In this document: positions 41,662 to 50,007 of the stretch, piece after piece
Layout: each line of letters starts with the position of its first letter
Numbering within the stretch: position 1 is the stretch's first letter
Source of the DNA: CBFHND01 sp965657085
GTDB taxonomy: Bacteria; Pseudomonadota; Alphaproteobacteria; Rhodobacterales; Rhodobacteraceae
Direction of reading: 5' to 3'
NCBI GenBank assembly: GCA_965657085.1
Contig: CBFHND010000007.1
Span: forward strand, 70,602 to 134,601
DNA length: 64,000 nt
Notes under the pieces: generated by a model
The model's input: the letters and a program-made list of their open reading frames with translations, nothing else
Told to the model about the DNA's origin: nothing
Database searches by the model: none
Position numbers and translations under genes: made by a program

Positions 41662-42240
41662 TCAGGCGGCCAGCGCATCCACTTCTGCGCGGGCATGGGC
41701 AATGGCAGCATCGGCGTCGGCCGCGATACGCTCGGCGGCAATGACTTCCACTTCGGTGATGCCGATAAAGCCCATGACATGACGCAGGTAGTCGGTGGCA
41801 TAGTCGATGTCGCTGCCGACCGGTGTGCCGCCGCTGGCGATAACGATCACTGCGCGCTTGCCTTCCAACAGGCCCTTGGGCCCTTCGGCGCTGTACTTGA
41901 ATGTCAGGCCGACGCGGCAAACAAGGTCGATCCACGCCTTGAGGCTGGACGGCACGCCGAAGTTGTATATGGGCGCACCGATCACAATGGTGTCGGCGGC
42001 CTGCAGTTCTGCCACAAGGGCATCTGACAGCGCCAGAAGATCGCGTTGCACGGTGTCGCGTTGATCTGCGGGCGTGAAATTCGCGTCGATCCAGTTTTCG
42101 GATATTTGCGGCAACGCCTGCGCAAGATCGCGGCGGATCACCTTGCCGCCCAACCGGGCCACCACCCGCGCGCTGAGGTCACGGGTGACGGATGCCTTGG
42201 TGCGGGCAGAGGCGTCTATGTGCAGAGTGGTCTGTGTCAT
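41662..42240 (-). CDS. azoR: FMN-dependent NADH-azoreductase
   Basis: A 192-residue flavodoxin-like oxidoreductase: LHIDASARTKASVTRDLS, TIVIGAPIYNFGVPSSLKAWIDLVCRVGLTFKYSAEGPKGLLEGKRAVIVIASGG. This is the AzoR family pattern, including the FMN-contacting PIYNFGVPS loop. It reduces quinones and azo bonds with NADH. The ATG at 42240 has AGGAG upstream. It is divergent from a LysR regulator. Confidence 0.88.
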   Translation of the reverse strand: MTQTTLHIDASARTKASVTRDLSARVVARLGGKVIRRDLAQALPQISENWIDANFTPADQRDTVQRDLLALSDALVAELQAADTIVIGAPIYNFGVPSSLKAWIDLVCRVGLTFKYSAEGPKGLLEGKRAVIVIASGGTPVGSDIDYATDYLRHVMGFIGITEVEVIAAERIAADADAAIAHARAEVDALAA

Positions 42241-42280
42241 TTCATGTCTCCTGTGCTGAACTCTGCTGCATGATCTGGCT

Positions 42281-42300
42281 ATTGCAAAAACAAACGCAAT
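42281..42300. promoter_or_regulatory. Candidate LysR operator between azoR and the LysR gene
   Basis: An inverted repeat ATTGC-N10-GCAAT lies in the 99-base divergent gap. Its spacing and position are typical of LysR-family recognition sites. Confidence 0.5.
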
Positions 42301-42339
42301 CGCCGAAAAGAAACACCTGATGTTAGATTTTGCACAGAT

Positions 42340-43227
42340 GTGAATGACATGGACAATTGGGACGAAATCAAAACCGCCTATCAAGTGGCCCGCATGGGCA
42401 CGGTCAGTGGCGCGGCCGAGATGTTGGGCGTGCACCATGCCACGGTGATCCGCCACATCGACGCGCTTGAGGGACGTCTGGGCGTAAAGCTGTTTCAGCG
42501 TCATGCGCGCGGGTACACGGCGACCGAAGCAGGCGAAGACCTGTTTCGCGTGGCCCAGGCGACGGACGATCAGTTCAGCCAGCTGGTCGGGCGCATCAAG
42601 GGACGCGGCACCGATGTATCGGGCGATCTGGTGATTACGTCGCTCGTGAACCTTGTGCCGCGCATGGCGCCGCTGCTGACTGATTTTCAACGCGCGCACC
42701 CAGACGTCACGGTGCGCTACCTGACGGGCGAGCGGCTGTTTCGCCTGGAATACGGCGAGGCGCATGTGGCCATTCGTGCAGGCACAACCCCCGATCAACC
42801 CGACAACGTGGTGCAGCCTTTCATCCGTCAGCGCATGGGCCTTTATGCCTCGCGCCGCTATGTCGAAGAGCACGGCAAGCCCGCAACCATCGACGATTGT
42901 GAAAACCACCAGTTCGTCGGCCACGACAGCGACGACAGCCGCGCGCCCTTCAACAAGTGGCTGCGCGAACGGGTGCCAAAGGCCGCGCTGACCTTTCGCG
43001 GCACCGACATGCGCACCATCGAACATGCGGTACAGGCGGGCGCGGGCATCGGGTTCATGCCCATGATGGAGGCCGCCCGTGATCCCGATCTGGTCGAGGT
43101 GTTCCCCCATCAGGAAGAATGGTCCGCACCTTTGTGGCTTGTCACCCACGTCGATCTGCACCGCACCAACAAGGTACAAAGCTTCCTCAACTTTCTCAAG
43201 GAACGGGCCAAGGACTGGGACGAATGA
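42340..43227 (+). CDS. LysR-family transcriptional regulator
   Basis: 295 residues. The N-terminal winged helix is AYQVARMGTVSGAAEMLGVHHATVIRHIDALEGRLGVKLFQRHARGYTATEAGE; the effector domain follows from about residue 92. It probably controls the divergent azoreductase gene and itself. The start is GTG 42340 or ATG 42349; neither has a good ribosome site. The stop overlaps the transporter gene (ATGA). Confidence 0.85.
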   Translation: MNDMDNWDEIKTAYQVARMGTVSGAAEMLGVHHATVIRHIDALEGRLGVKLFQRHARGYTATEAGEDLFRVAQATDDQFSQLVGRIKGRGTDVSGDLVITSLVNLVPRMAPLLTDFQRAHPDVTVRYLTGERLFRLEYGEAHVAIRAGTTPDQPDNVVQPFIRQRMGLYASRRYVEEHGKPATIDDCENHQFVGHDSDDSRAPFNKWLRERVPKAALTFRGTDMRTIEHAVQAGAGIGFMPMMEAARDPDLVEVFPHQEEWSAPLWLVTHVDLHRTNKVQSFLNFLKERAKDWDE

Positions 43228-44123
43228 CACCTGCCTTGCAGGGCCATGCCGCGATGTTGCTGTTCTCGGCACTTGTGGCGGGGTCGTTTTCACTGGGGTC
43301 GATGGCCGCCAATGAAATCGCGCCTGCCGCGTTGAACGCCGCGCGCTTTGCGATTGTCGCACTGGTGATCGGGGTGGCAGTTCTGGCCACCGGCACCGCG
43401 ACCCGCAGCGCGTGGGCGGCCCCTTGGCGCTATCTCGTTCTGGGGGGGCTTTTCGGCATTTATTTCGTGCTGATGTTTGAAGGACTGAAAACTGCCGCGC
43501 CGGTGAGTGCTGCGGCGGTTTTTACCCTGACACCGCTGGTGGCCGCCGGGTTCGGATGGTTGTTGTTGCGCCAGATCACGACGCACCGCATGGCGCTGGC
43601 GCTGGCCATCGGCGGGGCCGGGGCGCTGTGGGTCATTTTCCGCGCTGATCTGGCCGCGCTGTTCGCATTTGAAATGGGCCGGGGCGAGGCGATCTATTTC
43701 GTCGGTTGTGTCAGCCATGCGCTTTATACACCGATGGTGCGCAAGCTGAACCGGGGCGAACCGGCGGTTGTCTTTACGTTCGGGATGCTGGTTGCGGGCT
43801 GTGCGTTGCTGACGCTCTATGGCTGGTCCGACATTCGTACGACGGATTGGGCGGGGCTGCCGGGCATCGTGTGGATCGCTCTGGGCTATCTGGCGGTCTT
43901 CGCAAGTGCCGCAACCTTCGTGCTCTTGCAATTCGCCACGCTGCGCCTGCCGTCGGCCAAGGTCATGGCCTACACGTACCTCACACCCAGCTGGGTGATC
44001 TTGTGGGAAATCACCCTGGGCAACGGTGCGCCGCGCGGTCTGGTGCTGGGCGGTGTGGCGATGACCATTTTGGCATTGGCGCTGCTGTTGCGGGACGAAG
44101 AGGCGCCTGCACGCACCACCTGA
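43224..44123 (+). CDS. EamA-family (DMT) transporter
   Basis: 299 residues with about ten transmembrane helices in two EamA repeats (MLLFSALVAGSFSLGSMAANEIAPAALNAARF and AIYFVGCVSHALYTPMVRKLNRGEP). It is probably a metabolite exporter of the inner membrane. Its ATG lies within the LysR stop (ATGA), so the regulator and transporter are coupled. Confidence 0.85.
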   Translation: MTPALQGHAAMLLFSALVAGSFSLGSMAANEIAPAALNAARFAIVALVIGVAVLATGTATRSAWAAPWRYLVLGGLFGIYFVLMFEGLKTAAPVSAAAVFTLTPLVAAGFGWLLLRQITTHRMALALAIGGAGALWVIFRADLAALFAFEMGRGEAIYFVGCVSHALYTPMVRKLNRGEPAVVFTFGMLVAGCALLTLYGWSDIRTTDWAGLPGIVWIALGYLAVFASAATFVLLQFATLRLPSAKVMAYTYLTPSWVILWEITLGNGAPRGLVLGGVAMTILALALLLRDEEAPARTT

Positions 44124-44208
44124 AGCGCGGACAGGGGGAAAACCGCCCGCTCTTTCACATAGCGCCGGTGCGTGTGTGGGGGCATGTTGGTGTTCAAGGA
44201 GACCCAAT

Positions 44209-44286
44209 ATGCAAGCGCGCACATTCCAGATCTTTATCGCCCTGTCGGCCTGCTTTGTTCTGTTGGCCGGGCTGGCTCTCGGCTGA
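44209..44286 (+). CDS. 25-residue single-helix membrane peptide
   Basis: ATG 44209 stands seven bases after a perfect AAGGAG and encodes MQARTFQIFIALSACFVLLAGLALG, then TGA. The peptide is almost entirely one transmembrane helix with a positively charged N-terminus. It is too short for ordinary gene calling. Its stop is one base before the convergent ArsR gene ends. The ribosome site and the clean hydrophobicity argue for translation; the function is unknown. Confidence 0.5.
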   Translation: MQARTFQIFIALSACFVLLAGLALG

Positions 44287-44287
44287 T

Positions 44288-44623
44288 CTAGCGCGCCGCA
44301 TCTTCTTTCAGTTCATCCTGCAAGAACCGCTCGAACGCATCGAGGTTCACCGGCTCGAACTGCCCGAACCCCTGCATCCAGACAGAGGCCGCGCGCATCG
44401 CGTCAGGCTCCAGCTTGCACCATTTCACCCGGCCCCGCTTTTCCTGCGCGATCAGACCGGCGCGGGTCAGGATGCCCAGATGTTTCGACACCGCCGCCAG
44501 CGACATTTCGAAGGGTTCGGCGACATCCGTGACGGCCATGTCATCTTCAAGAAGCATGGTCAGGATCGCCCGGCGCGTCGGATCGGCAAGTGCCGCGAAT
44601 ATGGTGTCGAGGGCGTGGCTCAT
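44288..44623 (-). CDS. ArsR-family repressor
   Basis: 111 residues from ATG 44623 (MSHALDTIFAALADPTRRAILTML), the common start of this ArsR subfamily. The recognition helix is MAVTDVAEPFEMSLAAVSKHLGILTRAGLIAQEKRGRVKWCKL. No metal-binding Cys motif is present, so it is likely a metal-independent SdpR-like type. An upstream ATG at 44662 is possible but lies inside the perfect palindrome at 44655, the probable operator. The usual partner (SRPBCC or similar gene) is missing downstream. Confidence 0.82.
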   Translation of the reverse strand: MSHALDTIFAALADPTRRAILTMLLEDDMAVTDVAEPFEMSLAAVSKHLGILTRAGLIAQEKRGRVKWCKLEPDAMRAASVWMQGFGQFEPVNLDAFERFLQDELKEDAAR

Positions 44624-44654
44624 GCCCGCGCTTTGCCTGCGCGCCATCAATTCG

Positions 44655-44670
44655 TCAACCATTTGGTTGA
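44655..44670. promoter_or_regulatory. Perfect palindrome, probable ArsR operator
   Basis: TCAACCATTTGGTTGA is a perfect 16-base palindrome 32 bases upstream of the chosen ArsR start. The CAACCAnnTGGTTG form is typical of operators of ArsR regulators that start MSHALD.IF.ALADPTRR, and suggests autoregulation. Confidence 0.7.
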
Positions 44671-44795
44671 ATATGCACAAAGCGTGAAAACTGGCGTTGT
44701 GTGTGGTGCGGCAGAAATGCACGGGCCGGACGTACCCGTGAAAAATAATTAATTAACAGTTGGTTATGCCTGTATCGGCGCTGTCTTCCGCGTGG

Positions 44796-44824
44796 TTGAC
44801 TCACTTGCCCCCACGCCGTAGCAA
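44796..44824 (+). promoter_or_regulatory. Candidate promoter of the F0 ATP synthase operon
   Basis: TTGACT (44796-44801) and TAGCAA (44819-44824) are separated by 17 bases, about 30 bases before the atpI start. The -35 box fits the alphaproteobacterial TTGAC preference; the -10 is weak. Confidence 0.4.
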
Positions 44825-44854
44825 ACCCCCAACCTTCAACGTGAGGAAATCCCG

Positions 44855-45214
44855 ATGCCGGGCCCCGAAGAAAAGCAGCGTATGCAGCACCTCGAGGCCA
44901 AGCTTGACGCTTTAAAAGCGGCACAGACATCGGAGAAACCCCACTACGAAGACCACCATTCCAAAGCGCAGCTTGCGTGGCGGATGGTGATCGAGCTGGT
45001 CGCCGGATTGGGGATCGGTTTCGGGATCGGATACGGGCTTGATCGTCTGTTGGGCACAACGCCCTGGCTGATGATCGTGTTCATATTTCTGGGTTTCGCC
45101 GCTGGCGTGCAGACGATGATGCGCAGCGCCCGCGAGATTCAGGAAAAGGAAATGGCCGATACGGCCGGGGATGACGACGCGGCCCGCAAGGGCGGCACAG
45201 ACGAAGGGGCCTGA
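44855..45214 (+). CDS. atpI: ATP synthase protein I
   Basis: 119 residues. Two membrane helices (LAWRMVIELVAGLGIGFGIGYGLDRLLG and WLMIVFIFLGFAAGVQTMMRSA) form the AtpI/Gmet core, flanked by charged tails. AtpI assists assembly of the c-ring. It has GAGG upstream and is separated by 2 bases from atpB. Confidence 0.9.
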   Translation: MPGPEEKQRMQHLEAKLDALKAAQTSEKPHYEDHHSKAQLAWRMVIELVAGLGIGFGIGYGLDRLLGTTPWLMIVFIFLGFAAGVQTMMRSAREIQEKEMADTAGDDDAARKGGTDEGA

Positions 45215-45216
45215 GA

Positions 45217-45975
45217 ATGGCAAGCGAAGCAAACGGCGCGGAAAGCGGAAGCCTGGTGTTCCACCCGATGGATCAGTTCATCGTCAAGCCGCTTTTCGGC
45301 GGTGACGTGATCAACTGGTACACTCCCACCAACGTGACGCTGTGGCTGGGTCTGGCGATCCTCGCGGTGATCGGCCTCCTGGTTCTGACCACCTCGCGCC
45401 GATCGATCGTGCCGTCGCGCGGTCAGTCGGTGGCCGAACTGGCCTACGGCTTTGTCTACAAGATGGTCGAAGATGTAACCGGCAAGGACGGGATCAAGTA
45501 TTTCCCCTACATCATGACGCTGTTCATGTTCATCCTCAGCGCCAACTTCCTTGGGCTGATCCCGATGTCCTTCACCACCACGTCGCACATTGCCGTGACG
45601 GCCGTGATGGGTTTTGGCGTGTTCATTGCCGTGACCATCCTTGGCTTTGTGAAAAACGGCGCATCGTTCCTGTCGCTCTTCTGGGTGTCTTCGGCTCCGC
45701 TGGCGCTGCGCCCGGTTCTGGCGATCATCGAACTGATCTCGTACTTCGTGCGCCCGGTCAGCCACTCCATTCGTCTGGCGGGCAACATGATGGCCGGCCA
45801 CGCCGTTCTGAAAGTGTTCGCAGGCTTTGCGCAGGTCGCAGCCATCGCGCCCATCGCCATCCTTGGCGTGATGGCGGTCTACGGCCTCGAGGTGCTGGTA
45901 TCCTTCATCCAGGCCTACGTGTTCACCATTCTGACGTGTGTCTATCTCAAGGACGCGCTTCACCCGCATCACTAA
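45217..45975 (+). CDS. atpB: ATP synthase F0 subunit a
   Basis: 252 residues, five to six helices. The proton-channel helix is SHSIRLAGNMMAGHAVLKV, with the essential Arg in IRLAGN. N-terminal FHPMDQFIVKPLFGGDVINWYTPTNVTLWL is the alphaproteobacterial form. Subunit a forms the half-channels for proton flow past the c-ring. Confidence 0.96.
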   Translation: MASEANGAESGSLVFHPMDQFIVKPLFGGDVINWYTPTNVTLWLGLAILAVIGLLVLTTSRRSIVPSRGQSVAELAYGFVYKMVEDVTGKDGIKYFPYIMTLFMFILSANFLGLIPMSFTTTSHIAVTAVMGFGVFIAVTILGFVKNGASFLSLFWVSSAPLALRPVLAIIELISYFVRPVSHSIRLAGNMMAGHAVLKVFAGFAQVAAIAPIAILGVMAVYGLEVLVSFIQAYVFTILTCVYLKDALHPHH

Positions 45976-46038
45976 CGACTTCGGCAGGGGAACCTGCCGA
46001 CCAAACAGATCACTCATTCCATCGTAAGGAGAAAAGAC

Positions 46039-46275
46039 ATGGAAGGCGATATCGCACAATTGGGTCAATTCATCGGCGCAGGCCTGGCAGCCATCGGTTC
46101 GGGTGCCGCTGCTATCGGTGTGGGCCACGTGGCCGGCAACTTCCTGGCGGGCGCGCTGCGCAACCCATCCGCCGCTGCGGGTCAAACCGCGACACTGTTC
46201 ATCGGCATCGCCTTTGCAGAAGCCCTGGGGATCTTCTCGTTCCTCGTCGCTCTGCTGCTGATGTTCGCCGTCTAA
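46039..46275 (+). CDS. atpE: ATP synthase F0 subunit c
   Basis: 78 residues, a helical hairpin: AAIGSGAAAIGVGHVAGNFLAGALRNPSAA and TATLFIGIAFAEALGIFSFLVALLLMF. The proton-carrying acid is Glu61 in FAEALG. The start has AAGGAGA upstream. The 63-base and 122-base gaps on each side hold no further gene. Confidence 0.97.
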   Translation: MEGDIAQLGQFIGAGLAAIGSGAAAIGVGHVAGNFLAGALRNPSAAAGQTATLFIGIAFAEALGIFSFLVALLLMFAV

Positions 46276-46397
46276 GACACTTCGACGCGACAATCCTTAC
46301 GGTCGGGCGGCGCGCCATCGCGTGCGCTGCCCGATGAAGGCAATAGCCCGCCCCTGCATCCGCAGACCGCCGGGCAAGGATCGCCCAGGAGAGACAG

Positions 46398-46940
46398 ATG
46401 GCAACCGAAACAAATAGCGAAACCGCCGGATACGGCGCCGAGGCCGCAGCGCCCGGCATGCCGCAGCTGGATTTTTCGACCTTCGGCAACCAGATCTTCT
46501 GGCTGTGCGTTGCGCTGGTCGTCATCTATCTGGTGCTCAATCGCATCGCGCTGCCCCGCATCGCGGCCATTCTGGCCGAACGTCAGGGCACCATTACAAA
46601 TGACATCGCCGCCGCCGAGGACCTCAAGGCCAAGGCGCTGGAGGCGGAAGCCGCCTATGACAAGGCCCTGATCGACGCCCGCGCCGAAGCGCAGCGCATC
46701 GTCGAGGCCACAAAGGCCGACATCAAGGCCGACCTCGACGTGGCCATCGCCAAGGCAGATGAAGACATTGCCGCCAAAGGCGCCGAAAGCGAAAAGGCGA
46801 TTGCCGAAATTCGCGCCGGTGCCATGGAATCGGTCAAGGTCGTGGCCAAGGACACGGCCAAGGAAATCGTTGCTGCCCTCGGCGGCAAGGCGGATGCCAA
46901 GACTGTGACCGCTGCGGTGAACACACGGATGAAAGGATAA
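46398..46940 (+). CDS. ATP synthase F0 subunit b'
   Basis: 180 residues: a short polar N-terminus, one membrane helix (NQIFWLCVALVVIYLVLNRIALP) and a long Ala/Glu/Lys coiled coil. A separate b' besides b is typical of photosynthetic and many alphaproteobacterial lineages; together they make the peripheral stalk. The N-terminal Pro/Gly stretch before the helix distinguishes it from the b subunit that follows 4 bases downstream. Confidence 0.92.
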   Translation: MATETNSETAGYGAEAAAPGMPQLDFSTFGNQIFWLCVALVVIYLVLNRIALPRIAAILAERQGTITNDIAAAEDLKAKALEAEAAYDKALIDARAEAQRIVEATKADIKADLDVAIAKADEDIAAKGAESEKAIAEIRAGAMESVKVVAKDTAKEIVAALGGKADAKTVTAAVNTRMKG

Positions 46941-46944
46941 CGAC

Positions 46945-47520
46945 ATGAAAAAGCTGATCGTTGCCCTTGTAGCATCCGGGATTGCAAGCCCCGCGTTGGC
47001 GGCCTCCAAGAACCCGTTCTCGGCGGATTTCTGGACCATCAGCAATACGGACTTCATTGCTCTTGTCGCCTTCATCCTGTTCATCGGGGTGCTGGTATAC
47101 TTCAAGGTGCCGGGGATGCTGATGGGCATGCTGGACACCCGCGCCGAAGGCATTCAGTCCGAACTGGACGAGGCCAAGAGCCTGCGCGAAGAGGCACAGA
47201 CGCTGCTTGCCAGCTACGAGCGCAAGCACAAGGAAGTTCAGGAACAGGCGGACCGTATCGTGGCCGCTGCCAAGCAAGAGGCCCAGGTCGCTGCTGAACA
47301 AGCGCGTGCGGACCTTGCCAAGTCCATTGAACGCCGCCTCGCCGCCGCCGAAGATCAGATCGCATCGGCCGAAGCGGCTGCTGTCAAGGATGTGCGTGAC
47401 CAAGCGGCTCAGGTCGCTGTTGCCGCCGCCCGTGACATCATCGCCAAGCAGATGACCGCAGCCAGTGGCAACGCGCTGATCGACGACGCCATCGCGCAGG
47501 TCGACACCAAGCTGCACTAG
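46945..47520 (+). CDS. atpF: ATP synthase F0 subunit b
   Basis: 191 residues with an N-terminal hydrophobic stretch (MKKLIVALVASGIASPALAA, possibly a cleaved signal), the membrane helix NTDFIALVAFILFIGVLVYFKVPGML and a long coiled coil. It is the last gene of the operon and is followed by a strong terminator; the F1 genes (atpHAGDC) must be elsewhere. Confidence 0.95.
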   Translation: MKKLIVALVASGIASPALAASKNPFSADFWTISNTDFIALVAFILFIGVLVYFKVPGMLMGMLDTRAEGIQSELDEAKSLREEAQTLLASYERKHKEVQEQADRIVAAAKQEAQVAAEQARADLAKSIERRLAAAEDQIASAEAAAVKDVRDQAAQVAVAAARDIIAKQMTAASGNALIDDAIAQVDTKLH

Positions 47521-47545
47521 GCACTTGAACAGACGGAAAAATTGA

Positions 47546-47582
47546 AACCCCGGAGCACAGCCTCCGGGGTTTTACTTTTTTG
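47546..47582 (+). terminator. Rho-independent terminator of the F0 operon
   Basis: AACCCCGGAG-CACAGC-CTCCGGGGTT forms a 10-bp stem, followed by TTTACTTTTTT. It ends 62 bases after the atpF stop. The T-rich end overlaps the tail of the convergent frameshifted gene. Confidence 0.92.
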
Positions 47583-48059
47583 GGGCTAGGAGGATACCAA
47601 GGCGTGCCTTGGCGCGCCTGAGCTTCCAGCACATGAATGCACAAGCACAGAGTGCGTTCTCGATGCCAAAGGTCCAATGCAGCAAGAATGAAGCCACCCA
47701 CCAATCCTGTGTAGCGGGACGTGAATGAGTTGTGCTGCGGTGTCTGAAAAAGGCCACGCCCATGCGATTTGCCCCACGATACTGTCCAGCGCCATGTGCA
47801 ACAGACCGCCTGCCGCTAGGGCTGTAGGGTGGGGCTTGCCACACAACCATCCCACAACCGCTACGGTCGCCCAGACAGCGGGGCGATGGCTGATATACCC
47901 GTGATGATGCGTCGACGCCCCGTCGATCAGGTAAAACCAAAGCATATCCAGATCGGGTGACACGGCGCCTGCACAAAACACCAGCATCAGACCCGGTGAA
48001 ACCCGACCGGAAAATGGGGCTGCAACAAGATAGGCGGCGGGCAGGTGAGCGATAAACAT
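47572..48059 (-). pseudogene. Frameshifted membrane-bound metal-dependent hydrolase (YdjM-like)
   Basis: From ATG 48059 the frame reads HLPAAYLVAAPFSGRVSPG, CAGAVSPDLDMLWFYLIDG, THHHGYISHRPA and GLLHMALDSIVGQIAWAWPFSD, the metal-binding Asp/His motifs and membrane helices of the YdjM-like family. After LIHVP the sequence turns to nonsense, while another frame immediately continues ATQDWWVASFLLHWTFGIENALCAC, the family's normal C-terminus, to a stop at 47572. A single missing base near 47714-47718 (GCGGG where GCCGGG would restore the frame) explains it. It is either a recent pseudogene or a sequencing error. Confidence 0.75.
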
Positions 48060-48118
48060 GCCCCCTTGTCGACCCGCAATGTGCAGCCCCTGCGCAGCAG
48101 TTGCGCAGTTTGCGCGCC

Positions 48119-48886
48119 TCAGCCCTCTTTTTCGTGATCCAATCGCTGCTGCGCTATGTCTTCGTTGCGCTCGGCTTTGCGCTGGTCGCGCAGGGCGCGT
48201 TCGACATAGTCCAGATGTGCCTCGATCGCGATGCGCGCCGCGGCGGGGTCGCGGGCCTGAAGTGCGTCGTTGATGGCGCGGTGCTGGTCCAGAAGGGCCG
48301 TGCGCGTCGTGCGCTGTTTGAACATGACCTGCCGGTTGTAGAACACGCCCTCGCGCAACAGTTCGTACATGGATCGCATCATGTGCAACATGATCACGTT
48401 GTGGCTGGCCTCGACGATGGCCATGTGGAACTGCGCGTCCAGACGCCCTTCTTCTTCCGCGTTGCGCTTGGAATGCTCTGCTTCCATCTTCTGAAAAATC
48501 GTGTCCACGACCTTCAGGTCGGTGTCAGAGGCCAATCGCGCCGCACGTTCCGCCGCCAACCCTTCCATGTCCCGGCGAAACGACAGGTAGTCAAAGACCG
48601 CCTCGTCATGGCGTGCAAACAGGTGCGTCAGCGCCGGGGCAAAGGCCGATCCCAGAACCTCGGCCACATAGACACCGGCCCCCGGGCGCGCGGTCAGTAG
48701 GCCAGCCTCTTGCAGGGTGCCGATCGCATCGCGCAGCGACGGGCGCGACACGCCCAATCGTTCGGAAAGCTCCCGTTCGGATGGCAGCCGTTCGCCGGGG
48801 CGCAGAATGCCGCGCAAGATCAGTATTTCAATCTGACGTACCACTGCCAACGACAGTTTTTCCGGCTCTACGGGACGAAAGGGCAT
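48119..48886 (-). CDS. FadR-type GntR-family transcriptional regulator
   Basis: 255 residues. The N-terminal winged helix is ILRPGERLPSERELSERLGVSRPSLRDAIGTLQEAGLLTARPGAGVYV; the C-terminal all-helical FCD domain shows DAQFHMAIVEASHNVIMLHMM and DQHRAINDAL.....AARIAIEAHLDYV, with the Asp/His metal ligands. It is close to the PdhR/LldR/GlcC group that senses organic acids. No catabolic gene adjoins it; a perfect FadR-type palindrome upstream suggests autoregulation. Confidence 0.87.
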   Translation of the reverse strand: MPFRPVEPEKLSLAVVRQIEILILRGILRPGERLPSERELSERLGVSRPSLRDAIGTLQEAGLLTARPGAGVYVAEVLGSAFAPALTHLFARHDEAVFDYLSFRRDMEGLAAERAARLASDTDLKVVDTIFQKMEAEHSKRNAEEEGRLDAQFHMAIVEASHNVIMLHMMRSMYELLREGVFYNRQVMFKQRTTRTALLDQHRAINDALQARDPAAARIAIEAHLDYVERALRDQRKAERNEDIAQQRLDHEKEG

Positions 48887-48902
48887 GAAGGCTCCTGAAA
48901 AT

Positions 48903-48921
48903 TGGTCAGATTATATGACCA
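48903..48921. promoter_or_regulatory. Inverted repeat, probable operator of the FadR-type regulator
   Basis: TGGTCA-GATTATA-TGACCA is a perfect inverted repeat 17 bases upstream of the regulator's start. The TGGTC..GACCA arms are typical of GntR/FadR-family operators, and the AT-rich centre would suit a -10 box. Confidence 0.68.
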
Positions 48922-48986
48922 CGAACGGTGCTGCCGTAAACCCGATTGTTCATCACTTGTTAACCATCTGCAGCGAAACTGCGGAC

Positions 48987-49286
48987 ATGATCAGATATTT
49001 GGCTCCTTTGTCCGTCCTGACACTGCTCGCAGCATGCAATGCACCTCCGCCCGGTTTTTACGGTGTTGATGCAACATCAATAGACGTTGGTGGCACAACC
49101 TTTGACGTCCGTGTCAAAGGCGAAGACGCAATACTCGTGCGAACCAGCAAGGCATTTGCTCCGACCTTCGACGGGGTATCGCCTGCTGCCCGAACAGCGC
49201 TGTCCCGGGTCACCTCTTGTGAAGTCGGCACCTTGTCGGGCGACGCCTCGCTCTTGCGCGCAAAACTGGATTGCCCAGATATGTGA
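48987..49286 (+). CDS. Small lipoprotein, paralogue 1
   Basis: 99 residues from ATG 48987. A lipobox LTLLAACNA (Cys at residue 17) follows a short hydrophobic signal. The mature part has TSIDVGGTTFDVRVKGEDAILVRTSKAFAPTFDGVSPAARTALSRVTSCEVGTLSGDASLLRAKLDCP. It is homologous to the lipoprotein at 50008 (T.I...G.TFDVRV.....A....S..APRF/APTF, SCEV/SGCKV). The function is unknown. Confidence 0.7.
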   Translation: MIRYLAPLSVLTLLAACNAPPPGFYGVDATSIDVGGTTFDVRVKGEDAILVRTSKAFAPTFDGVSPAARTALSRVTSCEVGTLSGDASLLRAKLDCPDM

Positions 49287-49296
49287 TCCGTGCGGA

Positions 49297-49842
49297 TCAG
49301 TCCTTTGGTTTCAGAATGACGGTCAATGCCGGATATTTGAATTCGTCTTTCTCATTGTCGACGTTGGCGGCAGTCACGGCACCGACAATGATAACCCCAA
49401 GAATTCCGCCGCCCGCCGCGCCGCTCATGCGCTGCTGAGTGGTTGCGTTGAAAACGTTGGCGGTAATCGAACCACTTTGAGTATCGGTGGCACAGCGCAC
49501 GAAAATAGCCGGAGAATTCGGACCATAGTCCGGAACGACAATATTTGCCGGTGTCGTAAAACTCGCAGTGTAAACGCCTGAGTCCATTTTACATGGCACA
49601 CCACTAAGTTCGGAACGCACACCGTCCTTTGACAACCCTGAGGATCGCACTTGAACAACCTCCTGGCCGCGAAAACGCGGGACGGGGTTTCCACGTCTGC
49701 GGGGTCCGGCATACACATCTAAACCCACGGCATTTGACTTGATATTTGGTACTACGTTGACTGGTGGTGTGGTAATTTCTGCGGCTTCACATCCCGCAAG
49801 AGCCACGAGAGCAACGGCACCGACCAAAATCGTCTTGTTCAT
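49297..49842 (-). CDS. Lipoprotein of unknown function
   Basis: 181 residues with lipobox VALAGCEAA (Cys at residue 18). The mature part has two further Cys (GVPCKM and FVRCATD), probably a disulfide in the periplasm, and a Gly-rich membrane-like stretch SGAAGGGILGVIIVGAVTAAN near the end. It lies between the two small paralogous lipoproteins, convergent with the first. Confidence 0.65.
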   Translation of the reverse strand: MNKTILVGAVALVALAGCEAAEITTPPVNVVPNIKSNAVGLDVYAGPRRRGNPVPRFRGQEVVQVRSSGLSKDGVRSELSGVPCKMDSGVYTASFTTPANIVVPDYGPNSPAIFVRCATDTQSGSITANVFNATTQQRMSGAAGGGILGVIIVGAVTAANVDNEKDEFKYPALTVILKPKD

Positions 49843-50007
49843 TCTTCATATCCTAATTTTACCGATCCTGACTGACACGAATAAGCGTCAGGCGGGTAAA
49901 TAAACTGTGGAGAAGACAAGAAAAAAGCCGTGGATGTTGCTCTGCTGCACTGCTGTTCAAAGGTTGGAATTAAACAAAATTTAACCATGATCCAAAATAA
50001 TGGCTGT

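Noticed and set aside
44753..44767. TTAA-N7-TTAT upstream of the ATP synthase operon as a CtrA site
   Set aside because: One mismatch to TTAA-N7-TTAA in a locally AT-rich stretch and no reason to expect CtrA control of F0 genes; too weak to list.
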